In this document: piece by piece, positions 26,367 through 35,935 of the stretch
Layout: each line of letters starts with the position of its first letter
Position numbering within the stretch: position 1 is the first letter of the stretch
Assembly (NCBI RefSeq): GCF_004369205.1
Contig: NZ_QFGA01000003.1
Span: forward strand, 434,001 to 498,000
Source of the DNA: Pelotomaculum schinkii
GTDB taxonomy: Bacteria > Bacillota > Desulfotomaculia > Desulfotomaculales > Pelotomaculaceae
Direction of reading: 5' to 3'
DNA length: 64,000 nucleotides
The notes under the pieces: generated by a model
What the model saw: the letters and a program-made list of their open reading frames with translations, nothing else
What the model was told of the DNA's origin: nothing
The model's database searches: none
Program-made: the position numbers and the translations under genes

Positions 26367-26981
26367 TTAGTTCCGCATCATGATTCTTTCTAAAATATCA
26401 GCGACGTCCTCGCATTCATCCGTGATCTCTTCCATCATATTATAAATTTCTTTTTTCTTGATAATATCGATGGGGTCGGTGCAAGTAGAGAACAGTGTTT
26501 TTAACCCATCTCGCAACAGGTCGTCGGCGACCTTTTCCAGGTCGTTAATTTTATGGGTATGCTTGCTCATATCCTGTAATTTTTTCTCACCCAGATGCCT
26601 GATCGCCTCGACAATTTCTTCAATGCACATCTCAATATTTTTGGAGAAAAGCTTCATGTACTCGTCGGTTTCAACGATGTTGAAAAGCTCAAACCTCCAG
26701 GTGCAAGCTTCAATAAGGTCGAGCACGTCATCCAGCTTGATGGTTAGTCCAAGTATATCCTCTCTCTCAAGGGGCGTTATAAAGCTTTTGTTCAAGGCAA
26801 ACATGATTTCATGGGTGTACTGGTCGCCGATATTCTCAAGGTTTTTGACCTGGACGGCAAATTTTTCAGTGTCGCCCAGGTTGGAAATCTCCTCCCGGAA
26901 TATTTTGGAAGCCATTTGCAGGTTTTTAGCTATCAGTATAAAATATTCATAAAAAGTATCCTTTTTCCTGGTTTGAAACAT
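26367..26981 (-). CDS. DUF47/PhoU-like partner of the phosphate transporter
   Basis: Helical PhoU-like protein of the DUF47 (TIGR00153) family, thought to regulate the linked PiT transporter. Recognisable parts are FYEYFILIAKNLQMASKIF at the N-terminus, EHEADQYTHEI-like wording (NLENIGDQYTHEIMFALNKS) and the C-terminal EEITDECEDVADILERI, which carries the acidic metal-binding residues of the family. Length is 204 residues. It is the first gene of the two-gene operon, ten bases before the transporter. Confidence 0.88.
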   Translation of the reverse strand: MFQTRKKDTFYEYFILIAKNLQMASKIFREEISNLGDTEKFAVQVKNLENIGDQYTHEIMFALNKSFITPLEREDILGLTIKLDDVLDLIEACTWRFELFNIVETDEYMKLFSKNIEMCIEEIVEAIRHLGEKKLQDMSKHTHKINDLEKVADDLLRDGLKTLFSTCTDPIDIIKKKEIYNMMEEITDECEDVADILERIMMRN

Positions 26982-27124
26982 CTACAGCACCTCTTTTGGG
27001 GATGTTTGTCTCATACTGGTATCTTATCATAAGCGCCGGGAACGTAATGTTAAATCTGTGTTAATATTTTACCGCCAGGTAATAAATAAAATTTTTTAAT
27101 AAAACAATAATTTTGTCAAAAACT

Positions 27125-27143
27125 GATAATGATATTTGCATGG
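27125..27143 (+). promoter_or_regulatory. Possible Fur-like box upstream of the TM1266-like gene
   Basis: GATAATGATATTTGCATGG shares its first nine bases exactly with the classical Fur box and part of the second half. It lies 28 bases upstream of the TTG start at 27172. The resemblance could be chance in A/T-rich DNA, so this is tentative. Confidence 0.25.
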
Positions 27144-27171
27144 CAAGAAAAATTAAAAGGAGCTGTCTTAT

Positions 27172-27453
27172 TTGAAACAGGATATTTGTATTGCCGGGCT
27201 TTTAATAAACGAAAAATCTCAGCAGGCGCCGCAAGTCCAACAGGTTTTATCCAAGTATGGCAAACTGATTTTACACCGGAGCGGTATACCTTATTCCGAC
27301 TGTGACCGCGGGCTTATTAATGTGACCATGAAAGCCTCCGAAGAAGAACTGCAAAATTTTAAGGCCGAGCTAAACAGAATAGGTGGAGTGAAAGTTGAAT
27401 CGCTGTGCCTCATCGATGACGCCGATGAACTAAATACCTGCGAAACCAGGTAG
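27172..27453 (+). CDS. TM1266-like iron-only hydrogenase system putative regulator
   Basis: Small ACT/NikR-C-like protein of the TM1266 family, often linked to [FeFe]-hydrogenase genes and thought to act as a ligand-sensing regulator. It starts with TTG 27172 after an AAAAGGAGCT box. The typical features are an N-terminal beta strand (ICIAGLLINE), the KYGKLILHRSGIPY segment that usually reads GRMGIPY in the family, and a final strand VKVESLCL. It has 93 residues and no DNA-binding domain. No [FeFe]-hydrogenase gene is present in this window, so the partner must be elsewhere. Confidence 0.7.
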   Translation: MKQDICIAGLLINEKSQQAPQVQQVLSKYGKLILHRSGIPYSDCDRGLINVTMKASEEELQNFKAELNRIGGVKVESLCLIDDADELNTCETR

Positions 27454-27467
27454 TACTCCAACCGCTT

Positions 27468-27920
27468 TTAGTTGGATTCTTCACCACCTAGGGACTTCAG
27501 ATTCAACCGCAGGCCGATAAATCCGAGTACGGCTGCAACTAGAGCTGTCACAAACATCCCCATCCCAAGGGCGGTGCCCAAGCCTGCGGTCAGCCAGACA
27601 CTGGCTGCCGTGGTTAGACCCTGGACCTTGTTTTCTTCTTTAAAAATGAGACCGCCGCCGATAAAACCAACCCCCACCACAATTTGGGCGGCAATTCTGG
27701 CGGGATCCATGTTAGTCCGGTAGTAAGGCGCTCCGCTGAATTCAAAAAAACCATAAACCCCAATGATGGTAAAGAGGGCGGCCCCCAGCCCTACCAGGGC
27801 GTGTGTTCGCAATCCGGCAGGCTTGTGCCGGATTTTTCTTTCTGCGCCGATTACGGCGCCCACCAGGAAGGCCAGGACCAGTCTCAACGCAATTTGTTTT
27901 TCATCGATAGGCATACCCAT
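27468..27920 (-). CDS. MgtC/SapB family membrane protein
   Basis: Integral membrane protein of the MgtC family, with about four helices in 150 residues. The signature is clear: RLVLAFLVGAVIGAERKIRH, KPAGLRTHALVGLGAALFTI, IAAQIVVGVGFIGGGLIF and VQGLTTAASVWLTAGLGTAL. It is the short form without the C-terminal ACT-like domain, so it is closer to SapB/YhiD than to full MgtC. The roles of such short forms are poorly defined. It is convergent with the TM1266-like gene and separated from it by a short TCCAAC/GTTGGA dyad. Confidence 0.88.
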   Translation of the reverse strand: MGMPIDEKQIALRLVLAFLVGAVIGAERKIRHKPAGLRTHALVGLGAALFTIIGVYGFFEFSGAPYYRTNMDPARIAAQIVVGVGFIGGGLIFKEENKVQGLTTAASVWLTAGLGTALGMGMFVTALVAAVLGFIGLRLNLKSLGGEESN

Positions 27921-27976
27921 CTCTCCCGTTTTGACGATTTTTATGATTCTTCTACATGTATTTATTTTTAATTAAA

Positions 27977-27999
27977 AGGATGCCCCGGCGGGGCATCCT
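27977..27999 (-). terminator. Terminator after the SASP gene
   Basis: AGGATGCCCC (27977-27986) and GGGGCATCCT (27990-27999) form a perfect 10-base stem with a three-base loop. On the minus strand the stem is followed by TTTTAATT, suiting the SASP gene, whose stop is at 28018. The T-rich tail on the other strand (AATTTT) is weaker. Confidence 0.75.
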
Positions 28000-28017
28000 A
28001 ATTTTGGCTATCGTTCC

Positions 28018-28185
28018 CTAAAAAGCTCGCTCGGCACGTTCGATGGCAAGCCGGACCAGGTTGCCACAGTTTCTGGAAGAAACTTCACCAAAGCCCTGCC
28101 TGCGCGCCACGTCGCCAACACCGAGTTCGTCGGCTAACTCGAACTTCAGCCTTTCAGACATAACTCCTCCACGCCTTCTGCTCAT
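28018..28185 (-). CDS. Alpha/beta-type small acid-soluble spore protein (SASP)
   Basis: A 55-residue protein that would coat and protect DNA in the dormant spore. Reading the minus strand from ATG 28185, the sequence opens MSRRRGGVMSERLKFELADE and closes with SSRNCGNLVRLAIERAERAF. The FELADELG segment matches the first conserved SASP region, which includes the GPR protease site. The GxVSSRxCGNLVRxAIExAE segment matches the second. The start is supported by a GGGGGTTGGG box upstream. It is slightly shorter at the N-terminus than most family members (60-70 residues). It is preceded by non-coding DNA and followed by its own terminator, so it is monocistronic; expression would be expected from the forespore sigma-G in related organisms. 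Confidence 0.82.
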   Translation of the reverse strand: MSRRRGGVMSERLKFELADELGVGDVARRQGFGEVSSRNCGNLVRLAIERAERAF

Positions 28186-28909
28186 TTAGCCCAACCCCCT
28201 TATTCAGTTAGAACGACAGCCGTTATTATTATTTCTATTTCAATAAGGTTTAGACCTGGGAAATTTACTTATTGTATTAATAAATACATATTGTCAATAC
28301 CTGAATTTGCTTAAAATAGGCTAATTTCCAGAAATATTATGGTGTATCGATAAAAAACTCCTTATAATAGAGATTATAGTAAGCAACTCTGATCCCTAAC
28401 TAAGGAGAATAGACATGAATCAGGATACCGTATAGTCCATATTTAATCAAGTCGCATACAGCTTCCCTCCGACGATTTGGTGATAATATGTTGCAAGACT
28501 TAAAACTTTATGGTTACAAGAGCCTTTGGTTTTTATGCAACACTAGTGTAGTATGAGCATAAAAAGTGGAGCCTTCTAAAGATGTCAAATTTTGTGACCG
28601 GTAATGAAATAATTTTGCTTTCGACAAGCAATGACTTTTTCTCCAAAGGGGATCTGATTGTGTTTGTCAAATGCATGATTAGTTGGAAGAACAACCTGGA
28701 CCTGACATAGTTATAGGCAGCAATCTAGCCAGTCTTATCTAGTTCTTCTATTGAATTAATATTAGGATATAAACCGTAAACGGATCATTGTTAACAATAC
28801 TGTAAGCTTAACATTGTAAAAAGGCGCATGTCCTGTCGGGGGCAAGATTAGGGCTCAGTGATAAAACACTCCCTTTGACTGGATAAAAAAATGAAGGAGA
28901 TTGGGCAGC
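28186..28909. other. Intergenic stretch with decayed coding traces
   Basis: About 720 bases without an intact gene. At 28402 an AAGGAG box precedes ATG 28415 (MNQDTV, then TAG). The same frame stays protein-like (SIFNQVAYSFPPTIW) before further stops, as in a decayed gene. A 42-codon open frame at 28582-28710 begins MSNFVTGNEIILLSTSNDFF and ends LDLT; its wording recalls the N-terminus of some insertion-sequence transposases, but I cannot confirm it. A palindrome ACACTAGTGT lies near 28540. The promoter of the downstream signalling cluster should be in the last 200 bases. Confidence 0.4.
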
Positions 28910-30793
28910 ATGCAAAACGATGAATCGAAGACCAAAGAGGAAATTTTCCAAGAATTAAAAGAATATCGCTCTATCTTTGAAATCTGCGGCTCCGGCATTG
29001 CCATAGCAGAAGAAGATGCCACTATAATTCGTGTTAATACGGAGTTTGTGACGCTCTTTGGCTATTCCAAAGAGGAAATAGAAGGCAAAAAAAAGTTGGC
29101 TGAACTTTGCGCAGCGGAAGATAGAGACAAGGTCAATAATTATCACCGGCTGAGAAGAATTGATCCTGCCAGCGTACCTCGTGATTATGAGGTGCGCTTT
29201 GTCCACAAAGACGGCAGTTTTGTCGATACCTATGTTGCCACTGATCTGATTCCGGGTACCAAAAAATCCGTTCTGGCCGCTGTTGATGTCAGCGAGCACA
29301 AGAAGGCTGCGGAGGTATTACGCAGGTCGCATGAAGAACTGGAGTTAAGAGTCAAGGAGCGGACAGCCGAACTGGAAAAACTCAACCGGGTACTGCTGGC
29401 GGAAATTGAAGAGCGCAAACGGGCCGAGGCGTCAGTAGTAAACGAACGGAAGCGGTTCAATGATGTCCTGGAGCTGTTGCCTGCTTACCTTGTACTGTTA
29501 ACTCCGGATTATCATGTGCCTTTTGCCAACCGCTTCTTCCGGGAGCGCTTCGGCGAGTCTCACGGCCGGCGCTGTTTTGAGTATCTGTTTGGACGCAGCG
29601 AACCCTGCGAGATCTGCGAAACCTATGAAGTCCTGAAGACCATGACGCCGCATGAGTGGGAGTGGACCGGCCCGGATGGCCGCAATTACCATATTTTCGA
29701 CTATCCTTTCACTGATGCTGACGGTTCCACTCTCATCATGGAGATGGGCATTGACATCACCGGGCACAAGAAGGCGGAAGAGGCGCTGCAAAGGGCATAT
29801 GATGTCCTTGAAGCCAGAGTCGCGGAGCGGACTACCGAATTAAATATAGAACTCACGCAACGCAAGCAGGCTGAGGAAGCATTCCGGGAGGCGAACGCTT
29901 ACCTGGAAAACCTGCTCAACTATGCCAACGCCCCGATTATCGTGTGGGATCCGGATTATAAAATAATTCGTTTCAACCAGGCCTTCGAACGCTTGACCGG
30001 GTACAGCGCTGATGAGGTTTTGGGCAAATCTTTGGAGATCCTCTTCCCCGCCGCACAAAAAGATGAATCGATGGCCCTGATCCGCCGCACAACGTCCGGC
30101 GAGCGCTGGGAGGTCGTGGAGATCGCCATCGCCCGTGTTGACGGAACGGTGCGGACGGTGCTCTGGAATTCGGCCACCCTGTTTGCGGAGGACGGCACGA
30201 CAGTAGTCGCCACCATCGCCCAGGGGCAGGATATCACCAGGCGCAAACAGGCGGAGGAAGCCTTGCGAAAGTCGCATGAAGAACTGGATGCAAGAGTAAA
30301 AGAGCGGACAGCAGAGCTGGAGAAACTCAACCAGGCGCTGCGGGTGGAAATTGAAGAGCGCAAGCGGGCCGAGGAGATTATCTCCCGCCAGGCCCAGGAA
30401 ATCCTCGAGGTTTCTACTCCAGTCATACAGATATGGGAAGGCATTGTGTCCGTACCCCTGATCGGCACCCTGGACAGTATGCGGGCGCAGCAACTGATGG
30501 AGCAGTTGCTGCAGAAGATCGTGCAAACGAGTTCATCTGTCGCCCTGCTTGATGTTACCGGCGTTCCCGCCATCGATTCGAAAACTGCCCGGCACCTGCT
30601 CGAAACCATCAGCGCGGTGCGCCTGCTGGGGGCGGAGGTGGTATTGACCGGAATCCGCCCGGCGATTGCCCGGACACTCGCCCAATTAGGCGTCGATCTG
30701 TCCAACGTGAACACCCGCTCCTCCTTTGCCGCAGGTCTGCTCTTTGCCATGACTCTATTGAAGCTGAAGGTGGTCAATCAGGCTTCCAGCTGA
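28910..30793 (+). CDS. RsbR-like stressosome sensor: three PAS-type domains plus C-terminal STAS
   Basis: Probable scaffold and sensor subunit of a stressosome. ATG 28910 follows AAGGAGATT; an in-frame TTG at 28901 overlaps it. Domain order over 627 residues: PAS 1 (about 20-135), coiled linker (EELELRVKERTAELEKLNRV), PAS-like 2 (about 180-285), second coiled linker, PAS 3 (about 325-445), third linker (EELDARVKERTAELEKLNQA) and an RsbR-type STAS domain (about 500-627). In the STAS domain Ser557 (AIDSKTARH) and Thr589 (AIARTLAQL) sit where RsbR proteins are phosphorylated by RsbT. The PAS inputs suggest redox, ligand or light sensing, in contrast to the globin-like N-terminus of B. subtilis RsbR. 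The STAS and linker are nearly duplicated in the gene at 35936. Confidence 0.82.
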   Translation: MQNDESKTKEEIFQELKEYRSIFEICGSGIAIAEEDATIIRVNTEFVTLFGYSKEEIEGKKKLAELCAAEDRDKVNNYHRLRRIDPASVPRDYEVRFVHKDGSFVDTYVATDLIPGTKKSVLAAVDVSEHKKAAEVLRRSHEELELRVKERTAELEKLNRVLLAEIEERKRAEASVVNERKRFNDVLELLPAYLVLLTPDYHVPFANRFFRERFGESHGRRCFEYLFGRSEPCEICETYEVLKTMTPHEWEWTGPDGRNYHIFDYPFTDADGSTLIMEMGIDITGHKKAEEALQRAYDVLEARVAERTTELNIELTQRKQAEEAFREANAYLENLLNYANAPIIVWDPDYKIIRFNQAFERLTGYSADEVLGKSLEILFPAAQKDESMALIRRTTSGERWEVVEIAIARVDGTVRTVLWNSATLFAEDGTTVVATIAQGQDITRRKQAEEALRKSHEELDARVKERTAELEKLNQALRVEIEERKRAEEIISRQAQEILEVSTPVIQIWEGIVSVPLIGTLDSMRAQQLMEQLLQKIVQTSSSVALLDVTGVPAIDSKTARHLLETISAVRLLGAEVVLTGIRPAIARTLAQLGVDLSNVNTRSSFAAGLLFAMTLLKLKVVNQASS

Positions 30794-30861
30794 TTACTGC
30801 ATTGTCAATAGTGAATAGGCAGTAATTAAGCGCGGGGATATGAAAGGTGATATGAAGTAAT

Positions 30862-33800
30862 ATGATTATCCCGAATTATGAGATTATAGAAAAGATCGTC
30901 GAAAGCAAAGAGGCTGTTATTTACAAAGCATATCAGAAAAAAAATGCGGAACGGCTGCTGGCGCTCAAGGTTTTGAAAACGGTCTTTTTATCCGAATATA
31001 AAATATCGCAATTCAGCCGCAGAATCGAACACCTCAGGATCTTAAACGATCCCCTTGTTATCACGCCCACAGCAATTAACGTAAATGACGGAATCTGCTT
31101 TATAACACGGGACTTTTTCGATGGGGTCCCTCTCGATAACCTGACTGCAGCGCATTCCAGGGTTTCTTTAAACAGTTTTTTCACCATAGCCTGCCAGCTG
31201 GCTGAAGCTCTGAATAAAATTCACGAAGCAGGTATTGTCCACGGAGGAGTGAAGCCGCACAATATACTTGTCAACCTCAGCACCCTCGATATCAGGTTGA
31301 TAGACTTCATAGGCACAGTTGATGTAAGAGATGTAAGCCATTTTATTTACGACCGTTCCTTTGTAAAGGACATCCTGTCTTATACCTCACCCGAACAAAC
31401 CGGCCGCATCAACCATAGAGTGGTTTTTTCTTCGGATCTCTATTCTCTCGGGATCGTATTCTACGAGATGCTGACCGGTAGTCTGCCTTTCTCTTCTGAT
31501 GATCCCCTTGAATTAATCCATTCACATCTTGCCGAAGAAGCTCCTTTCGTCCATGAATTAAATCCGGATGTCCCAATCGCCTTAAGTAACATAATCGCCA
31601 AATTGATGCTTAAAGCGCCCGAGAAACGCTACCAGAGCGCAAACGGGCTCCTTGCCGACCTGGTAAGATGCAGGGATGAATATGCCGCCACCGGTATGAT
31701 ACGCGAGTTCCCTCTGGAAAGCTGCGCTTATACCCACAGAGTTACCTTTATCTCCAAGTTGGTCGGCCGCGAGCATGAAGCTGAGATTATTCTTGAAGAA
31801 TACGAACAGGTTACCAGGGGCGCATTTCGCTCACTATTCATTTCCGGGCTGTCCGGGATCGGGAAGACACGCCTGATCCAGGAACTGCAAAAGCCGATTG
31901 TAAAACACAGAGGTTATTTCACATCGGGAAAATTTGACGTGTACCAAAGGAACATCCCTTACAGCTCTCTAATCCAGGCGCTCAGAAATTTGATGCGGAC
32001 TTTTCTGACGGAAAGCGACGAAAGGGTTGCGCTCTGGAAAAAAAGCATATTGAAAGCCGTGGGACAAAATGGAAAGATCCTGACAGATGTCATCCCGGAA
32101 CTGGAGATCCTGATTGGCCTGCAACCCGAGGTCCAACAGCTTCCCCCGGTTGAATCGCTAAACAGGTTCAATGATCTCTTCGACCGGTTTCTGAAGTGTC
32201 TGGCGAGCGAGCAGAATCCCCTGACTCTGTTCATAGATGACCTGCAGTGGTGTGACGCGGCATCCTTTGAATTCCTGACAAATATATTCGCTAATTATAA
32301 GGACCACCCCTATCTTTTCTTTTTGGGTGCGTACCGCCATAACGAGGTGGAATCAAGCCATCCCTTAACCAAGCTCATCGGGAGCGCCAAAGAGAGCAGC
32401 CAGCCATTGCAGGAAATCCGGCTGGGGCCCTTGCAGCCGCAACATTGCCATGAAATGGTCTCATACATTCTTGACGCACCGCTTGTGCAAACAGAGACGT
32501 TATCTGATTTTATAAGCATGCTAAGCGAAGGGAACCCGCTGTTCGTCAGTGAGAGCCTGTCATATCTTCACAATGAAAACCTTCTTTACCTTGACGGTGA
32601 GGGGCAATGGCGATGGGATATGGAAAAGATCCGTCAGTCCCGCATGCCGAATACCGTAGTCGCTCTTTTTGGCTCAAAGATTCAGAAGCTTCCACCTGAC
32701 CTGGTAAACCTCCTCGAATTTTGCTCCTGTATGGGAAATACTTTTTCACCTGCCGATATGGCAGCGCTCAAGGAAACAACTCTGGTAGAGATCTTTGAGT
32801 TGTTGAAACCTGCTCTTGGACAAGGACTGCTGATGGAAAACAAGGACAAGTTGCAGTTTGTCCATGACAAGGTCCAGGAAGCGACGTTGTCCGCTATTTC
32901 GACGGAAAGACGCCGCCGGATTCACTGGCAAATCGGAAATCACCTCCTCGGTACTATGCCGGAGGGCGTTCAAGACATCGAAAAACAAGAGAACTTGTTT
33001 GCAATTGTTTCCCACCTCAACATAGGCAGGGAAAGTAATCCGGATGCAAAGACGGCTTATCTTTTATCAGACCTCAACTACCATGCCGGCAACAAGGCAC
33101 TGGCTTCCCTTGCCGTGGAAGCGGCAAATGAGTATTTCAAACTCAGCAGACAACTATTGCCGGTTGACTGCTGGGGGGATGATCACTACGACCGTACCTT
33201 CAGGATATTCCAGAAAGCGGCAAAGACAGAGCTTATGTGCGGTAATTATGATAATTTTGAATTTCTACTCAACCAATTGCTTGATCATGCCAAAACCGAT
33301 TTGGATAAGGCCGAATGTCTGGCGGAACAAACGACTTCGCTGTCATCCGTCGGTAATTTTATCAAGGCTATTGAAACAGCCAACCGGGGCCTTGCCTATT
33401 TTGACAAGGCCATCCCGTTAAGTCCGGATGAAGCGGACAGGCGACGGTATGAGATAATGTCTGAGATTTCCGCAAAGGATATCGATGTCTGGGAAGCCAT
33501 TCTGAACATGCCTTTCGCCACGGACAGAAAAAGCAAAATTGAGCTTGCGTTTTACAGCGAGCTTATTCCTGACCTGTATATGTCCGGTCTGGTGCCGCAG
33601 CTTTATCTCTCGGCTGCGCAATCAACGCAGCATTGCCTGTCTGGCGGCATGGATGAATCCGTGATTTATTCTTTCAGTATCATGGGACTTCAGTTTGGAG
33701 AAGAGGAAGACTTTGCACAGGCATTCAAATACGAAGACCTGGCGCGGGACCTGTCTGCAAAATACCCGAACACATTCGGCGCTACCCGCGGGATGAACGG

Positions 33801-35919
33801 GATCGTCTGGTGCAACATGCATTCAAGGAGTCACCCCAAAGAGATCGTTGATTATTGCCTGAAGTCGATCCAGTGCGGGAAAAACTGCGGTGACCTGTAT
33901 AACGCCGGACTTTCCTACGGCCCCCTGATGTGGAACCTGCAGGTCCAGGGGGCGGATCTGTCTGCTATCGAAGCCTACGCCAAGGAATGCCTGCAGTTCT
34001 CTAACAGATATCATCTGTCTTTTTCCATAGGCCTGGCCGAAGCGGTGCTGGCCGGCTGGAGTGAACCCATGCGGAAAGGCTATTCCCTTATACCCATGGA
34101 AGAAAAACTGAGGCAATGGGAGCGGGACAACCATATCGCTGCAGCAGGCAGTTATTACGTCCACATGGCCCTATCGCAGTATTACCTGGGAGAGCATGAA
34201 GAGGCCGAGGTATACCTTGCCGGAGTCAGGAAGTATCTGTCGGGTCTTACCGATAACGTGCTGAAGAGACAGTGGCATGTCTTCCGGGTGTTGAACTCGC
34301 TTAAGCTGTATGAAAAGGGTATAGGTTTTGCAACTGAACATGAATTAATGGCAGAAATTCAGCCGCTTATCAAGAAGACCGAAACATGGGCCGGTTTAGG
34401 GCCTTTGTTGAAGCCATACCTTGCCTTTCTTTATGCCGAACTGGAAAGAGTCACCAGTGGGTTTGAAAAGGCCAGGAGCCTTTACCTCGATGCGATAGAC
34501 ATTGCACATGAACAAAAGTATACGTTTCTGGAAGGCCATCTCAATGAATGCCTCGGTGAACTTCTCCTGCAGGCGGGTCATTGTTCCAAAAGGGTATTTT
34601 TTGTCGAGGCGGCACGTTTGTATAAGAAATGCCGTGCAGAGCAAAAAGAAATCAGTCTTATCGAAAAATATCCTGAGTATTTTGAGGAAGAAAAGACCTG
34701 CTACGCACATTTAGAAGTGGAATCTTCCTCCTCCCATACCCTTCCTAACCTTGACGTCAATTATCTGATGAAATCATCCATCGCTATTTCTGCCGAGATT
34801 GAGCAGGACGCCCTGCTGAAAAAGATTATGAACGTGGTCATCGAAAGTTCGGGGGCGCAGCATGGTTATCTGCTGATTGAGGAAGATGGCGCCTTGTTTA
34901 TCCGTGCGGAAAGCCATGTCGCCGACAAAGAGGTTGTAAAGACATTTCATATAGAACTTGAAGAAGCCGGCGGCATCTGCAAAGCGATTGTCCGTTATGT
35001 GTATCGAACCGGAGAGAGGATGATCCTTGACAGCGCTTTTCAGGAAGGCATGTTCAAAGACAACCCGGAGGTCCAGCAGCTGCAGCTGCGCTCAGTCCTC
35101 TGTCTTCCGGTAATCAAGCAATCAAAGATGATCGGGATCCTCTATCTGGAAAACCGTCTTTCCAATGCGGTATTTACCTCCGGCAAGACGCAAATGACGG
35201 AACTGTTGACGTCACAGGCGGCCATTTCACTTGAGAATTCCCGGTTGGTGGGGGATATGAAAAAGGCGGAGGAAGAGGTCAAAAAATCGCTAAGAGAAAA
35301 AGAGGCGCTTTTAAAGGAAGTACACCACCGTGTTAAAAACAACCTTCAGATCATTTATAGCATGCTAAATCTTCAACTGGCTAAGATCAAAGACGAGCAG
35401 GCCATCGCATCGTTCAAAGAGAGCCAGAACCGGGTTTACTCAATGGCCCTTATCCATGAAAAACTATACCAGTCCGATTCGTTGGCAAAAATCGACCTTT
35501 CCGAATACATCCGAAGCCTCACAACCAACTTGTTCCTCTCTTACGGAGTGACCAAGAGGGCCATAAAACCGAAGATACTTGTTGAAAACGTTACGCTCGG
35601 CGTTGATACGGTCGTTCCCTGCGCTTTGATCATTAATGAGCTCGTCTCCAATTCGTTGAAACATGCCTTTCCCAAACTTTCTGGACCGGCTGGAGAGACA
35701 GGTGAAATATGTGTTGACCTGCGCCATGGCGCCGGCAATAAGTTCATATTAAGCGTCAGTGACAATGGTGTCGGTTTGCCGGAAGATTTCGAGATACTGA
35801 ACTGTGAATCACTGGGACTAAAATTAGTAAGCGCGCTGGTAAAACAGCTGAAGGGCGCCATGCATATCAATAAAAGCAACAGAACCGAATTTGTAATTAA
35901 GTTTAAAGCTTTAAAATGA
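30862..35919 (+). CDS. Giant kinase-like/AAA ATPase/GAF/histidine kinase protein
   Basis: A 1685-residue cytoplasmic signalling protein. Residues 1-270 are a Ser/Thr-kinase fold (Lys36 in LALKVLK), but the catalytic loop reads HGGVKPHN (127-134), so the HRD aspartate is Gly129, and the DFG region reads DFIG (148-151). It is probably a pseudokinase. From about 300 to 640 is an AAA/NACHT-like ATPase with Walker A GLSGIGKT (Lys335) and Walker [14 protein letters not shown] long helical, TPR-like region runs to about 1290, then a GAF domain (about 1310-1470) and a HisKA_2/HATPase kinase with HHRVKNNLQ (His1488/1489) and [11 protein letters not shown]. The receiver-PAS-STAS protein follows 16 bases downstream and is a likely phosphotransfer partner. 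The start ATG 30862 has only a weak box (GAAGTAAT). Confidence 0.82.
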   Translation: MIIPNYEIIEKIVESKEAVIYKAYQKKNAERLLALKVLKTVFLSEYKISQFSRRIEHLRILNDPLVITPTAINVNDGICFITRDFFDGVPLDNLTAAHSRVSLNSFFTIACQLAEALNKIHEAGIVHGGVKPHNILVNLSTLDIRLIDFIGTVDVRDVSHFIYDRSFVKDILSYTSPEQTGRINHRVVFSSDLYSLGIVFYEMLTGSLPFSSDDPLELIHSHLAEEAPFVHELNPDVPIALSNIIAKLMLKAPEKRYQSANGLLADLVRCRDEYAATGMIREFPLESCAYTHRVTFISKLVGREHEAEIILEEYEQVTRGAFRSLFISGLSGIGKTRLIQELQKPIVKHRGYFTSGKFDVYQRNIPYSSLIQALRNLMRTFLTESDERVALWKKSILKAVGQNGKILTDVIPELEILIGLQPEVQQLPPVESLNRFNDLFDRFLKCLASEQNPLTLFIDDLQWCDAASFEFLTNIFANYKDHPYLFFLGAYRHNEVESSHPLTKLIGSAKESSQPLQEIRLGPLQPQHCHEMVSYILDAPLVQTETLSDFISMLSEGNPLFVSESLSYLHNENLLYLDGEGQWRWDMEKIRQSRMPNTVVALFGSKIQKLPPDLVNLLEFCSCMGNTFSPADMAALKETTLVEIFELLKPALGQGLLMENKDKLQFVHDKVQEATLSAISTERRRRIHWQIGNHLLGTMPEGVQDIEKQENLFAIVSHLNIGRESNPDAKTAYLLSDLNYHAGNKALASLAVEAANEYFKLSRQLLPVDCWGDDHYDRTFRIFQKAAKTELMCGNYDNFEFLLNQLLDHAKTDLDKAECLAEQTTSLSSVGNFIKAIETANRGLAYFDKAIPLSPDEADRRRYEIMSEISAKDIDVWEAILNMPFATDRKSKIELAFYSELIPDLYMSGLVPQLYLSAAQSTQHCLSGGMDESVIYSFSIMGLQFGEEEDFAQAFKYEDLARDLSAKYPNTFGATRGMNGIVWCNMHSRSHPKEIVDYCLKSIQCGKNCGDLYNAGLSYGPLMWNLQVQGADLSAIEAYAKECLQFSNRYHLSFSIGLAEAVLAGWSEPMRKGYSLIPMEEKLRQWERDNHIAAAGSYYVHMALSQYYLGEHEEAEVYLAGVRKYLSGLTDNVLKRQWHVFRVLNSLKLYEKGIGFATEHELMAEIQPLIKKTETWAGLGPLLKPYLAFLYAELERVTSGFEKARSLYLDAIDIAHEQKYTFLEGHLNECLGELLLQAGHCSKRVFFVEAARLYKKCRAEQKEISLIEKYPEYFEEEKTCYAHLEVESSSSHTLPNLDVNYLMKSSIAISAEIEQDALLKKIMNVVIESSGAQHGYLLIEEDGALFIRAESHVADKEVVKTFHIELEEAGGICKAIVRYVYRTGERMILDSAFQEGMFKDNPEVQQLQLRSVLCLPVIKQSKMIGILYLENRLSNAVFTSGKTQMTELLTSQAAISLENSRLVGDMKKAEEEVKKSLREKEALLKEVHHRVKNNLQIIYSMLNLQLAKIKDEQAIASFKESQNRVYSMALIHEKLYQSDSLAKIDLSEYIRSLTTNLFLSYGVTKRAIKPKILVENVTLGVDTVVPCALIINELVSNSLKHAFPKLSGPAGETGEICVDLRHGAGNKFILSVSDNGVGLPEDFEILNCESLGLKLVSALVKQLKGAMHINKSNRTEFVIKFKALK

Positions 35920-35935
35920 GAAAGGAGCCCGCACA

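Noticed and set aside
29498-30777. Large antisense open frames within the PAS-STAS gene (for example 29956-30777 on the minus strand).
   Set aside because: The Ser/Arg-rich translations are typical of the reverse complement of coding DNA, and the same shadow recurs opposite the duplicated STAS at 36238-37059.
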